Below are positions 1-6,912 of a stretch of 6,933 nt of DNA, piece after piece. The stretch spans positions 1-6,933 of the forward strand of contig JAQVEY010000126.1 in NCBI GenBank assembly GCA_028697515.1, given 5' to 3'. The notes beneath the pieces were generated by a model. That model did no database searches. It was given only the letters and a program-made list of their open reading frames with translations, and had not been told where the DNA came from. The DNA comes from Bacteroidales bacterium (GTDB lineage Bacteria; Bacteroidota; Bacteroidia; Bacteroidales; ML635J-15). The position numbers and the translations under genes are program-made. The first letter of the stretch is position 1; every line of letters starts with the position of its first letter.

Positions 1-606
1 AAATTCATTATTTTTAAAGAATGGAATTGTTGTTTTGGTTGATTTTACATCTATGTATTCAACGATTTCTGTACAGTTATGATTATCAACTACTTCGGTA
101 ACGTGTTCGCAAGTAGTTCCAACAACCTTTGTCCTAATAACTACATCACTTGAAAAGTACAGAACACCTCCAACAACAAATCCTAGTATTATTTGTCCGA
201 TTATTTTAAATTTACCCTTTAGCCCATCTTTGTTTTTCTTTTTGATTTTTAGGTAATCGTCAAGAAATCCTATGAAGCCAAGCCATATAGTGGTGATTAG
301 CATCAGAATTACATAAATATTTCCGAGCTTTGCAAATAACAATGTTGGGATAACAATAGACAGAATTATTATAATTCCTCCCATTGTTGGAGTCCCACGT
401 TTTTGCATTTGTCCCGCAAGGTCCAAGTCGCGGATTTCTTCACCAATTTGTTTTCTTTGTAGAAAACGAATTATTTTTTTACCAAAAAGAATGCTGATAA
501 TTAATGAAGTAATCATTGCCATTGCTGCACGGAAAGTAATGTACTCAAAAACACCTGTTCCTGGGACATTTAGCTCGTTTAAGTAATGAAATAAATAATA
601 CAGCAT
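1..606 (-). CDS. mraY: MraY, phospho-MurNAc-pentapeptide transferase (partial, C-terminal part beyond the window)
   Basis: MraY is an integral membrane enzyme that transfers phospho-MurNAc-pentapeptide from UDP-MurNAc-pentapeptide to undecaprenyl phosphate, giving lipid I. Reading the minus strand from the ATG at 606-604 gives 202 codons with no stop before the window edge, about half of the usual length. Visible family signatures are KRGTPTMGG (residues 69-77) and the aspartate pair in FLDDYLK (D116, D117), which is on the cytoplasmic active-site face. Hydrophobic segments lie near residues 22-41, 75-92, 97-115 and 135-151. After the fourth comes a hydrophilic loop (about 152-194), longer than in the E. 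coli enzyme, ending in [15 protein letters not shown]; a longer loop here is usual in Bacteroidota as I know the family. That loop holds two cysteines (C166, C178). The start is one base after the murE stop (TAAGATG), which supports this ATG and translational coupling. Identity is secure. Confidence 0.96.
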   Translation of the reverse strand, partial: MLYYLFHYLNELNVPGTGVFEYITFRAAMAMITSLIISILFGKKIIRFLQRKQIGEEIRDLDLAGQMQKRGTPTMGGIIIILSIVIPTLLFAKLGNIYVILMLITTIWLGFIGFLDDYLKIKKKNKDGLKGKFKIIGQIILGFVVGGVLYFSSDVVIRTKVVGTTCEHVTEVVDNHNCTEIVEYIDVKSTKTTIPFFKNNEF

Positions 607-607
607 C

Positions 608-2062
608 TTATAAGTTTTTTAAAGTTTCTATTAATATCTCTTTATCATCAAAATGATGTTTAACTCCATTTATATCCTGATATTTTTCATGACCTTTACC
701 GGCAACAAGGATTATATCTCCCGGATTGGACATAATACAAGCTGTCCTTATTGCTTCGGCTCTGCTTGAAATTCTTAGAGTTTTTTTCTTCTGAATTGCA
801 GTAATTCCTGCTTGCATATCATCTAAAATTGCTTCAGGATCTTCGGTTCTAGGATTATCAGATGTCAGAATAAGTCTAGTACTTAATTCGGCTGCAATAT
901 AAGCCATTTCGGGGCGTTTTGTTTTATCTCTGTCACCACCTGCACCAACTACTGTAATTAATTGCCCGTTGCCTTGTCTGATTTCGTTGATAGTTGATAA
1001 TACATTTTGTAGTGCATCAGGTGTATGTGCATAGTCAACAATCGCTGTAATTCCATTTGTAGAATGAATTGCATCAAACCGTCCTTCAACAGGTTTTAGT
1101 TTTGATAAAGCAATTAGAGTTTCTTGTTTGTCTAAATTGCAAAGTATTGCAGTTGAATATATAGCCAATAAATTGTAAGCATTAAATTTTCCAATGAAAT
1201 TTGTCCAGATTTCGTGCCCGTCCAAATTAATCAGCATACCGTCAAAATGGCTTTCGAGAATCTTAATTTTAAAATCGCTTGCTGTATGTAAGGAATATGT
1301 GTATTTTTTTGCTGAAGAATTTTGTAACATGACCTGACCATTTTTATCGTCAGAATTTGTTATCGCAAATGCTTCAGAACTTAATTGTGTGAAAAACACC
1401 TGTTTAGCATTAATGTATTCTTTAAAAGTTTTGTGAAAATCAAGATGATCATGGGTAATATTTGTAAATATGCCCCCGATAAAAGTTAACCCAGCAATTC
1501 TGTTTTGAACTATAGAATGAGAAGAAACTTCCATAAAGCAATATTCACAACCAGTATTCACCATATCGGAAATAAATTTGTTGAGACTAAGTTGATCTGG
1601 TGTTGTATGTGTTGCAGGAAATGAATCGTCATTGATTTTAACTTCTATTGTGGAAATCAATCCTGCTGTAAAACCAAGCTCCCTAACTAAATTGAATAAT
1701 GTGCTGGCAATGGTTGTTTTACCATTAGTGCCGGTAACACCAACTAGCTTTATCCTCGATGATGGATTGCCGTAATATTCAGACGATAGTATTCCTAAAC
1801 TTTTCGAAGATTCTTTTACCTGGATATAAGAAATATTACTATTATGTTTTTTAGGCAATTCTTCACAAACAATTACTTTAGCGCCATTGTCAATAGCAGT
1901 TTGGATAAAATTGTGACCATCAGAGACAGTGCCTCGTATCGCAACAAATAAATCTCCATCATAAATTTTGCGAGAATCAAAGTTTAAATTCTTGAATTCT
2001 CCATCATTATTCAGAATACTTTTTATTGTACCAATTTGATTTATATATTCTTTTATATTCAT
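608..2062 (-). CDS. murE: MurE, UDP-MurNAc-L-Ala-D-Glu:meso-diaminopimelate ligase
   Basis: Cytoplasmic ATP-dependent Mur ligase that adds the third residue of the peptidoglycan stem peptide to UDP-MurNAc-L-Ala-D-Glu. The 484-residue protein is full length. An N-terminal UDP-binding domain (about 1-100, with [18 protein letters not shown] at 27-44) is followed by the central ATPase domain with the P-loop [10 protein letters not shown] (108-117), HTTPDQ (152-157), the EVSSH segment (178-182), the THDHLDFH segment (203-210) and K220, at the place of the carbamylated lysine. The C-terminal domain carries EGRFD (326-330), YAHTPDAL (344-351), DNPRTEDP (402-409) and GKGHEKYQ (455-462). DNPR is the family's specificity motif for meso-diaminopimelate rather than lysine, so a DAP-type wall is predicted. 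The ATG overlaps the upstream PBP stop as ATGA, and mraY starts one base after the TAA stop. Confidence 0.98.
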   Translation of the reverse strand: MNIKEYINQIGTIKSILNNDGEFKNLNFDSRKIYDGDLFVAIRGTVSDGHNFIQTAIDNGAKVIVCEELPKKHNSNISYIQVKESSKSLGILSSEYYGNPSSRIKLVGVTGTNGKTTIASTLFNLVRELGFTAGLISTIEVKINDDSFPATHTTPDQLSLNKFISDMVNTGCEYCFMEVSSHSIVQNRIAGLTFIGGIFTNITHDHLDFHKTFKEYINAKQVFFTQLSSEAFAITNSDDKNGQVMLQNSSAKKYTYSLHTASDFKIKILESHFDGMLINLDGHEIWTNFIGKFNAYNLLAIYSTAILCNLDKQETLIALSKLKPVEGRFDAIHSTNGITAIVDYAHTPDALQNVLSTINEIRQGNGQLITVVGAGGDRDKTKRPEMAYIAAELSTRLILTSDNPRTEDPEAILDDMQAGITAIQKKKTLRISSRAEAIRTACIMSNPGDIILVAGKGHEKYQDINGVKHHFDDKEILIETLKNL

Positions 2063-4164
2063 TCTCCGAGATATAATGTTATTAAATCACCTTCTCTAAA
2101 ACCGTTACCTGGTGCAGGGACCTGTTTCTTTATTCTGCCTCGTCCATGCACATTGACTTTCATTCCACATTGTTCAAGAATTACGATTGCATCTTTAAGC
2201 CCCATATTTATTACATTTGGAATTTTTGTCTTATCGCTGTAGTTAACAGGCTTGTAAACAATCTTTAATTCATCTGCCGAGCTTAAAACCCAATCAGTTT
2301 GTGCAACTTTGCTTGCATTAGTAATTATTTGCAGCCAACTGTACACAATCTCAGTTTCTTTTTTATTGCCTTTCTTAGCAATTGGAATTGAAGAAGAAAT
2401 TGTGAAGTTTGATGTAAAACGATGGTATTTTGGATTTGAAGCATATATTTTGTCAGCGATTTCTTTAAACACAGGTCCTGCAACAACATTTCCATAAAAA
2501 CCTCCTCTACTTGGTTTGTAGATTGATACTATGCATGAGTATTCGGGGTCTTCGGCCGGAAAATATCCTACAAATGATGCGTGGTATTTTACTCTTGTCG
2601 TATCACTTCCATAATTCATTTGGGCAGTTCCTGTTTTACCCGCAATCTTGTAGTCATTGCTTTTTATGTTTTTTGCAGTTCCATCACTCACAACACCTTC
2701 CATCATTTTTTTTACAACTTCAATTGTTTCTAATGAACATATTTGTTCGTCTATGATTTCAGGTTCGAATTGTTTAACAATTTCACCTCTATATGAAAGT
2801 GACTCTGCAAAAATTGGCCTAAGTAATACACCATTGTTGGCAATTGCGTTATAAAATGCAAGGATCTGGAGAGGTGTTATTTGCAATTCATATCCAACGG
2901 ATATTTGAGTTAATGATAGCCCCGACCATCCTTTTTTCCCAGGAGAATGAATGACAGGTGTCGTTTCCCCTCTTATTACAACATTTAAAGGTTCGTGTAG
3001 ATGAAGGCGTTGTAACCCTGCAATAAATTTACCAGGTTGATGTTTGTATTCTTTACTAATAATTTTAGAAATCCCTACATTTGAAGATACTTCAAAGGCC
3101 CTTTGGACTGTAATAGTGCCATAACCTCCTTCTTTAGTGTCTTTCATTTCTTTTCCATAATAATATGTAGTCCCATTACCAGTCTCAATCAAATCATCAG
3201 ATTTTATGTATCCATCTTCGAGTGCAACGATTACTGAAGCAAGTTTAAATGTTGAGCCAGGGTCCGAAGCGTGTGCAACTGCATAATTTGTATATTCATA
3301 ATAATAACCTTCGGGATGAAGTTTTAAATTTGCAATTGCTCTTACTTTGCCAGTTTTCACTTCCATTACAACCACAGTTCCGTATTCTGCACCATGTTTA
3401 ATCAGTTGTTTCTCTAAGGCGGATTCAGCAACATCTTGTAAGCCTATATCAATTGTTGTATATAGGTCGTACCCGTCTTTTGGTTCTATGTAATTTGCAT
3501 CTTCAACAGGCATCCACATATTGCCGGGGATTTTTTCTTTTACAGTATATCCTTCTATACCTCTTAGTTCTTTATCGTAAGCATCTTCTAAGCCCACACC
3601 TTTGCGACCGACTGCTGGTTCTGTGCCTATAGTACGCCGTCCTAGTTCCCCAAAAGGTTTTTCTCGTTTGTAAGTTTTTTGATAAACAAATCCACCTTTT
3701 GTTCGTCCCTTTCTTAATAATGGGAAGTTTTGTAAGAGTTTAAAATCTGAATATTTAATATTAAAACTGAAGCGATAGTACCTTGATCCATTATCCCTTG
3801 CTTCCATTAATTCTTCAGCAAATTGCATTTGTGATTTTTCGGGAAATAGCTGAGACAAGCACAGAGCCAAGGAATCTAAGTTTTCGTCAAAAACTTCTTG
3901 TGTTATAGCGTCACAGTTTGGGTCTATACCAGCTTCAAAGTATGCTACAGAGGTTGCAAGCAGCTTGCCGTCAAACGAATAAATATTCCCTCTGAGGGGT
4001 TCTATACTAGTATAAACACGAGTAGATTTAATTGCTTCGTTAATCTTTTCTTTATCGTAGAAAAATTGGAAGTAAATAATTTTTCCTATTACAAAAAGAC
4101 CGAAAACTACCATAAACATATATAGCAGATTATATTTTACTAATATGTTGGTCCTTTCGCTCAT
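2059..4164 (-). CDS. ftsI: FtsI-type septal peptidoglycan transpeptidase (class B PBP) with C-terminal PASTA domain
   Basis: Membrane-anchored penicillin-binding protein that cross-links peptidoglycan at the division septum, normally working with FtsW and the FtsL complex. The 701 residues show a short cytoplasmic tail, one membrane anchor (about 12-34) and a periplasmic PBP dimerisation domain (about 50-225, beginning near EPLRGNIYSFDGKLLA). The transpeptidase domain (about 235-575) has all three active-site motifs: STFK (304-307, nucleophile S304), SSN (360-362) and KTG (510-512, in AGKTGTAQ). A linker leads to one PASTA domain (about 645-700, KIPNVINMGLKDA to the end). Length and the single PASTA domain are usual for Bacteroidota division PBPs; E. 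coli FtsI is shorter and lacks PASTA. No glycosyltransferase domain is present, so it is class B. The position between ftsL and murE supports FtsI rather than an elongation PBP. Both ends overlap neighbours by 4 bases (ATGA). Confidence 0.96.
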   Translation of the reverse strand: MSERTNILVKYNLLYMFMVVFGLFVIGKIIYFQFFYDKEKINEAIKSTRVYTSIEPLRGNIYSFDGKLLATSVAYFEAGIDPNCDAITQEVFDENLDSLALCLSQLFPEKSQMQFAEELMEARDNGSRYYRFSFNIKYSDFKLLQNFPLLRKGRTKGGFVYQKTYKREKPFGELGRRTIGTEPAVGRKGVGLEDAYDKELRGIEGYTVKEKIPGNMWMPVEDANYIEPKDGYDLYTTIDIGLQDVAESALEKQLIKHGAEYGTVVVMEVKTGKVRAIANLKLHPEGYYYEYTNYAVAHASDPGSTFKLASVIVALEDGYIKSDDLIETGNGTTYYYGKEMKDTKEGGYGTITVQRAFEVSSNVGISKIISKEYKHQPGKFIAGLQRLHLHEPLNVVIRGETTPVIHSPGKKGWSGLSLTQISVGYELQITPLQILAFYNAIANNGVLLRPIFAESLSYRGEIVKQFEPEIIDEQICSLETIEVVKKMMEGVVSDGTAKNIKSNDYKIAGKTGTAQMNYGSDTTRVKYHASFVGYFPAEDPEYSCIVSIYKPSRGGFYGNVVAGPVFKEIADKIYASNPKYHRFTSNFTISSSIPIAKKGNKKETEIVYSWLQIITNASKVAQTDWVLSSADELKIVYKPVNYSDKTKIPNVINMGLKDAIVILEQCGMKVNVHGRGRIKKQVPAPGNGFREGDLITLYLGE

Positions 4165-4517
4165 TGATTGATGTAATAGGTTAGTTTTTTTGGAGGAATT
4201 GGAGATTCTTTAAGCGTTGAGCCCTTTTCTTCTAAAAGTCTAAGAACCTTATCTCTTCTGCTGTTGGTCATTAAGTCTGATTGTATCTCTATTTTTTCAG
4301 CTCTTAAATCTTCAATTTCCTTTTTTGCCTTTTCCGTTTCCCTAAAAATGCTCTCTGCATGATAGCGGTTTGCAATGTAAATAAGTCCTAAAATGAAAAG
4401 AACTATTATAAACGGTATTTGCTTACGAACAAGATCACTGGCAACAATAGAACCATTGATAAGTCCACGGACAGTTTCTCTGATTTTTTTATTATTGTTG
4501 TTTTTAGACCTTTTCAT
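4161..4517 (-). CDS. ftsL: FtsL-like divisome membrane protein
   Basis: Small bitopic protein of 118 residues. It has a basic, asparagine-rich cytoplasmic tail (MKRSKNNNNKK), then a single membrane segment (about 34-49, PFIIVLFILGLIYIAN). A periplasmic stretch with coiled-coil character follows (about 53-85, rich in E, K, L and I), and the C-terminus contains two prolines close together (IPPKK, 107-111). FtsL proteins have poor sequence conservation; the call rests on size, topology, the heptad-like region and the position between rsmH and the FtsI gene, where ftsL lies in this cluster. In other bacteria FtsL forms a complex with FtsB/DivIC and FtsQ that activates the FtsW-FtsI synthase. The ATG overlaps the rsmH stop and the TGA overlaps the next start (ATGA on both sides), indicating coupled translation. 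Confidence 0.88.
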   Translation of the reverse strand: MKRSKNNNNKKIRETVRGLINGSIVASDLVRKQIPFIIVLFILGLIYIANRYHAESIFRETEKAKKEIEDLRAEKIEIQSDLMTNSRRDKVLRLLEEKGSTLKESPIPPKKLTYYINQ

Positions 4518-5410
4518 ATTTTTTCTGCAATTCTTAATTTAGCCGACTTTGCTCGCGGATTAACTTTGATTTCTTCTTCTTCAGGGATAATTATGTGTTT
4601 GTTAATTTGTTTAAAAGGTAAAAATGACCGTCCGTACAAGTCCTTTTCTGTTTTTCCTTCGGTATTACCGGTTTTTATAAGATTCTTTACAGCACGATCT
4701 TCTAGTGAGTGATATGAAATAAAAGAGATCCTCCCACCTGGTTTTAACATTGACGGACATGAATCAAGAAATTCAATCAATGAATTATATTCATCATTTA
4801 CTGCTATTCGTAAAGCTTGAAAAACTTGCGCCAGATATTTGTAATCATTATGTGCAGGTAAGGCTGGCGTAATTGCTGTTATAAAATCTGTAATGTCATT
4901 AAAGAGACTGTCTTTACGAAAATTTGTAATTAACGAAATTAGCTTACCGGGATTTTTTATATCACAATATCTTTTGAAAATAAAAAAAAGTTTTTCTTCT
5001 TCATAATTATTTAAGATATCTGAAGCTGTCAAGGATTGACTCTGATTCATCCTCATATCAAGGCTTCCACCAAGACGATATGAAAAGCCTCTGCTTTCCA
5101 AATCAAATTGATGAGACGAAACACCAAAGTCAGCCAGTATCCCATCAATTTTGTCAATCCCCAAATATTCGAGATAGTTTATCAAATATCTGTAATTGCC
5201 ATGAATTAAATTAAGTCTTTTATCATCAATTTTGTTTTTGAGAGCATCGGGATCACAATCTATTGCAATGAGTTGTCCGTTTTTAGAAAGTGAATTTAGA
5301 ATTTCGGCAGAATGACTACCTCCACCGTAGGTAATGTCGGCGTAAATTCCTTCTGGATTTATTTGCAGTCCTTCAACACTTTCTTTTAGTAAAACTGGAA
5401 CGTGATACAT
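4514..5410 (-). CDS. rsmH: RsmH (MraW), 16S rRNA (cytosine-1402-N4)-methyltransferase
   Basis: Cytoplasmic S-adenosylmethionine-dependent enzyme that N4-methylates C1402 (E. coli numbering) in the decoding region of 16S rRNA. The 298-residue protein has the family motifs in order: the N-terminal HVPVLLKE (3-10), a glycine-rich SAM-binding motif ADITYGGGSHS (24-34), the acidic end of the next strand (AIDCDPDA, 49-56), ADFGVSSHQFD (93-103), RGFSYR (107-112), LDMRM (117-121), FQALRIAVNDE (197-207), SYHSLEDRAVK (232-242) and NPRAKSAKLR (284-293). The middle insert domain (about 125-200) is present. Length is close to the usual 300-315 residues. It begins two bases after the mraZ stop (TAATTATG) and ends in the ATGA shared with ftsL. 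Nothing points to loss of function. Confidence 0.98.
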   Translation of the reverse strand: MYHVPVLLKESVEGLQINPEGIYADITYGGGSHSAEILNSLSKNGQLIAIDCDPDALKNKIDDKRLNLIHGNYRYLINYLEYLGIDKIDGILADFGVSSHQFDLESRGFSYRLGGSLDMRMNQSQSLTASDILNNYEEEKLFFIFKRYCDIKNPGKLISLITNFRKDSLFNDITDFITAITPALPAHNDYKYLAQVFQALRIAVNDEYNSLIEFLDSCPSMLKPGGRISFISYHSLEDRAVKNLIKTGNTEGKTEKDLYGRSFLPFKQINKHIIIPEEEEIKVNPRAKSAKLRIAEKI

Positions 5411-5412
5411 AA

Positions 5413-5880
5413 TTACTCATTATTATAAAATCCGAAATCACCGCCTAATATTTCGTTGGCAAGATTGGCAAAATCATTATCAGCAGATTGTTTGGATTCA
5501 TATACGTCTTTTGCCCAGATTTCAATTTTACCCTCTTGTCCTGCGAATACAAGCTCTTTGTCTGCACTGATGTACTCCAATAATCTTTTTGGAATTAAAA
5601 GGCGGAAACTTCCATCAAAAATAATTTCTGCAGTTCCTCTGTAATATTCACGAAGAAATTCTGCATGTCTTTTATTAAAAGGATTTAATTTCTTTTTTAG
5701 TATAGCTGTCTGATATTGCCATTCGCTTATTGGATATAATAGGAGACATTTTTCATAAATATCTCTCTTTACTACAAATGCATGATTTATTTCTTCTTCA
5801 GGTATCTGACGTTTTAATGGTGCAGGAAATATTATTCTTCCTTTAGTATCAAGCTTTGCGATATATTCTCCAACAAACAT
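5413..5880 (-). CDS. mraZ: MraZ, transcriptional regulator of the dcw cluster
   Basis: DNA-binding protein of the MraZ family, which forms ring-shaped oligomers and, in E. coli and mollicutes, binds direct repeats upstream of its own gene. The 155 residues contain two SpoVT-AbrB-type half-domains, each with the family's D-x3-R motif: DTKGR (11-15, followed by IIFPAPLK) and DGSFR (89-93, followed by LLIPKRL). The start chosen is the ATG at 5880-5878, giving MFVGEYIAKLDTKGR, the usual N-terminus. The same frame is open 17 codons further upstream to an ATG at 5931, but that extension runs through the repeat array and resembles nothing in the family. It is the first gene of the minus-strand cluster, and four 10-base repeats lie 41-80 bases upstream of the start, suggesting autoregulation. 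No clear Shine-Dalgarno sequence is visible. Confidence 0.96.
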   Translation of the reverse strand: MFVGEYIAKLDTKGRIIFPAPLKRQIPEEEINHAFVVKRDIYEKCLLLYPISEWQYQTAILKKKLNPFNKRHAEFLREYYRGTAEIIFDGSFRLLIPKRLLEYISADKELVFAGQEGKIEIWAKDVYESKQSADNDFANLANEILGGDFGFYNNE

Positions 5881-5904
5881 AATAGCTGTGTTTTTGATTT
5901 GATG

Positions 5905-5936
5905 TAAAACTATACATATTTTACTACACATTAAAA
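5905..5936 (-). promoter_or_regulatory. Possible promoter of mraZ and the dcw operon
   Basis: On the minus strand TAGTTTTA (5912-5905) matches seven of eight positions of the Bacteroidota -7 pattern TAnnTTTG, with A in place of the last G. A T-run (5936-5933) lies 20 bases upstream as a weak -33 candidate. Transcription would start near 5900-5896, leaving a leader of about 16-20 bases before the mraZ ATG. If correct, the -33 region lies inside the repeat array, so a repressor bound there would block the promoter. The match is imperfect in a very AT-rich region, so this is tentative. Confidence 0.35.
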
Positions 5937-5960
5937 CATTTTACTACATATTTCTACACA
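5921..5960 (-). promoter_or_regulatory. Putative MraZ operator: four tandem 10-base units with TGTAG core
   Basis: Read on the minus strand from 5960 to 5921, the sequence divides into four contiguous 10-base units: TGTGTAGAAA, TATGTAGTAA, AATGTTTTAA and TGTGTAGTAA. The core TGTAG is exact in units 1, 2 and 4 (5958-5954, 5948-5944, 5928-5924) and degenerate (TGTTT, 5938-5934) in unit 3, always followed by 5 bases before the next core. MraZ operators in E. coli are known as TGGGN repeats with 5-base spacers directly upstream of mraZ, so spacing and position match while the core differs. A further imperfect unit (TATGTATAGT, 5918-5909) follows but is out of register by two bases. Binding is inferred from architecture and position, not shown. 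Confidence 0.65.
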
Positions 5961-6010
5961 TTGTTAATAACTTTTGATGCTAAAAATTTTAAGTAATTGA
6001 TAGTCAGATG

Positions 6011-6042
6011 TTTGTAAAATTTGAAAAATATTTCTACATTTG
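6011..6042 (+). promoter_or_regulatory. Bacteroidota-type promoter for the divergent acyltransferase gene
   Basis: TACATTTG (6035-6042) is a full match to the Bacteroidota -7 consensus TAnnTTTG. TTTG at 6011-6014 lies 20 bases upstream, the spacing expected for the -33 element of the primary sigma factor in this phylum. Transcription would begin near 6047-6050, only about 13-16 bases before the ATG at 6063. The promoter faces away from mraZ. Confidence 0.7.
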
Positions 6043-6062
6043 CAGAAATTAACAATCAGGTT

Positions 6063-6899
6063 ATGCAAGACGACGAAGTGTTAAAGATTGATGTTGAGGC
6101 AGTTTTGAAAAGCAAAAACCCGAAACTTGCCAAACGATTACCGAAGTTTTTAATACAATACCTTAAAAAAATTGTGCATCAAGACGAGATAAATTTGTTT
6201 TTGAGTAAAAATGTTGGAATTACAGGACTTAGCTTTGTCGATGCTGTTATTGAATATATGGATTTGAAATATACAGTCAGAGGATTAGATAGTTTGCCGG
6301 AGAACGGAAAATTCGTTTTTGCGTCGAATCACCCATTGGGAGGATTGGAAAGTATGGTTCTAATGAAAGCTGTAAGTAAGAAGTATGTTGAATTCAGATT
6401 TGTAGTAAACGACATTTTAATGGAACTTAAACCTCTAGCAGAATTGTTCGTTCCTGTTAATAAGCATGGTAAACAATCAAGAAAAAGTCTGAATATTATA
6501 AATGATGTTTACGCATCTGATAAACAGGTGCTTTTTTTTCCAGCCGGACTAGTTTCGAGAAGGATAAAAGGAAAAATTGTTGATTTGCCTTGGCAGAAAA
6601 GCTTTGTTAGTAAAGCAGTCGAATATAAAAGGGATATAATTCCTGTATATATAGAAGGGAGAAATTCGAGGTTTTTTTACAATCTGGCTAAACTTAGAAA
6701 ATTTTTCAGAATAAAAGCCAATATTGAGATGTTGTTCCTCGTTAATGAAATGATGAAACAAAAAGGAAGAAGTATTGAAATTGTTATTGGGAAACCAGTA
6801 TCCTATAATTTCTTTGATAAATCGAAAGATTTCAAAGAATGGGCTGATTATTTGTATAAACTAACATATTCTTTAAAAAAAGAACTAAAGAATAATTAA
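6063..6899 (+). CDS. Lysophospholipid-acyltransferase-superfamily protein (hemolysin-like / glycerol acyltransferase type)
   Basis: Predicted acyltransferase that moves a fatty acyl chain to a lipid precursor at the cytoplasmic membrane face. The 278 residues contain a catalytic block FASNHPLGGLES (86-97, H90), a substrate-binding region with VNDILMELKPL and FVPVNKHGKQS (115-139), FPAGLVSRR (159-167, the counterpart of FPEG in PlsC), DLPWQKSF (174-181) and IPVYIEGRNSRFFY (193-206). These fit the Bacteroidota family usually annotated as putative hemolysin or 1-acylglycerol-3-phosphate acyltransferase. Some members (GlsA) make glycine lipids with a partner, GlsB, often next door; the exact substrate cannot be told here. 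In relatives I recall NHPLGGLDG; here the acidic position is glutamate (E96). The frame also opens at a TTG at 6021, but that codon lies upstream of the predicted transcription start, so the ATG at 6063 is preferred. No signal peptide or clear membrane segment is seen. Confidence 0.88.
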   Translation: MQDDEVLKIDVEAVLKSKNPKLAKRLPKFLIQYLKKIVHQDEINLFLSKNVGITGLSFVDAVIEYMDLKYTVRGLDSLPENGKFVFASNHPLGGLESMVLMKAVSKKYVEFRFVVNDILMELKPLAELFVPVNKHGKQSRKSLNIINDVYASDKQVLFFPAGLVSRRIKGKIVDLPWQKSFVSKAVEYKRDIIPVYIEGRNSRFFYNLAKLRKFFRIKANIEMLFLVNEMMKQKGRSIEIVIGKPVSYNFFDKSKDFKEWADYLYKLTYSLKKELKNN

Positions 6900-6904
6900 T
6901 TTTA

Positions 6905-6912
6905 TAATTTTG
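6905..6912 (+). promoter_or_regulatory. Possible -7 element for a gene beyond the right edge
   Basis: TAATTTTG, starting six bases after the acyltransferase stop codon, matches the TAnnTTTG pattern. No good -33 element is seen about 20 bases upstream (the area is A-rich coding sequence), and no start codon with an open frame can be judged in the last 20 bases. An AT-rich chance match is quite possible. Confidence 0.25.

Noticed and set aside
2036..4712. Plus-strand open frames of 60-100 codons opposite the PBP, ftsL and rsmH genes
   Set aside because: They are antisense to strongly conserved proteins, show no recognisable domain, and have compositions expected from reading the complement of AT-rich coding sequence.
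5881..5931. N-terminal extension of mraZ from an ATG at 5931
   Set aside because: The 17 extra codons run through the repeat array and candidate promoter, and MFVGEY at 5880 is the typical MraZ N-terminus.
5979..5993. Near-palindrome TAAAAATTTTA in the intergenic region as a terminator or operator
   Set aside because: It consists only of A and T, gives a weak hairpin, and lies between two divergent promoters where no terminator is needed.
6021..6062. N-terminal extension of the acyltransferase from a TTG at 6021
   Set aside because: The codons overlap a full-match -7 element, so they lie upstream of the probable transcription start; the ATG at 6063 is the better start.
6532..6539. Run of eight T within the acyltransferase FPAG motif as a possible phase-variable tract
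   Set aside because: The run encodes conserved residues (LFF), the frame is intact on both sides, and such runs are expected at this A+T content.
6549..6761. Minus-strand 70-codon open frame inside the acyltransferase gene
   Set aside because: The plus-strand frame here encodes conserved motifs (FPAGLVSRR region onward); the antisense frame shows no family features.
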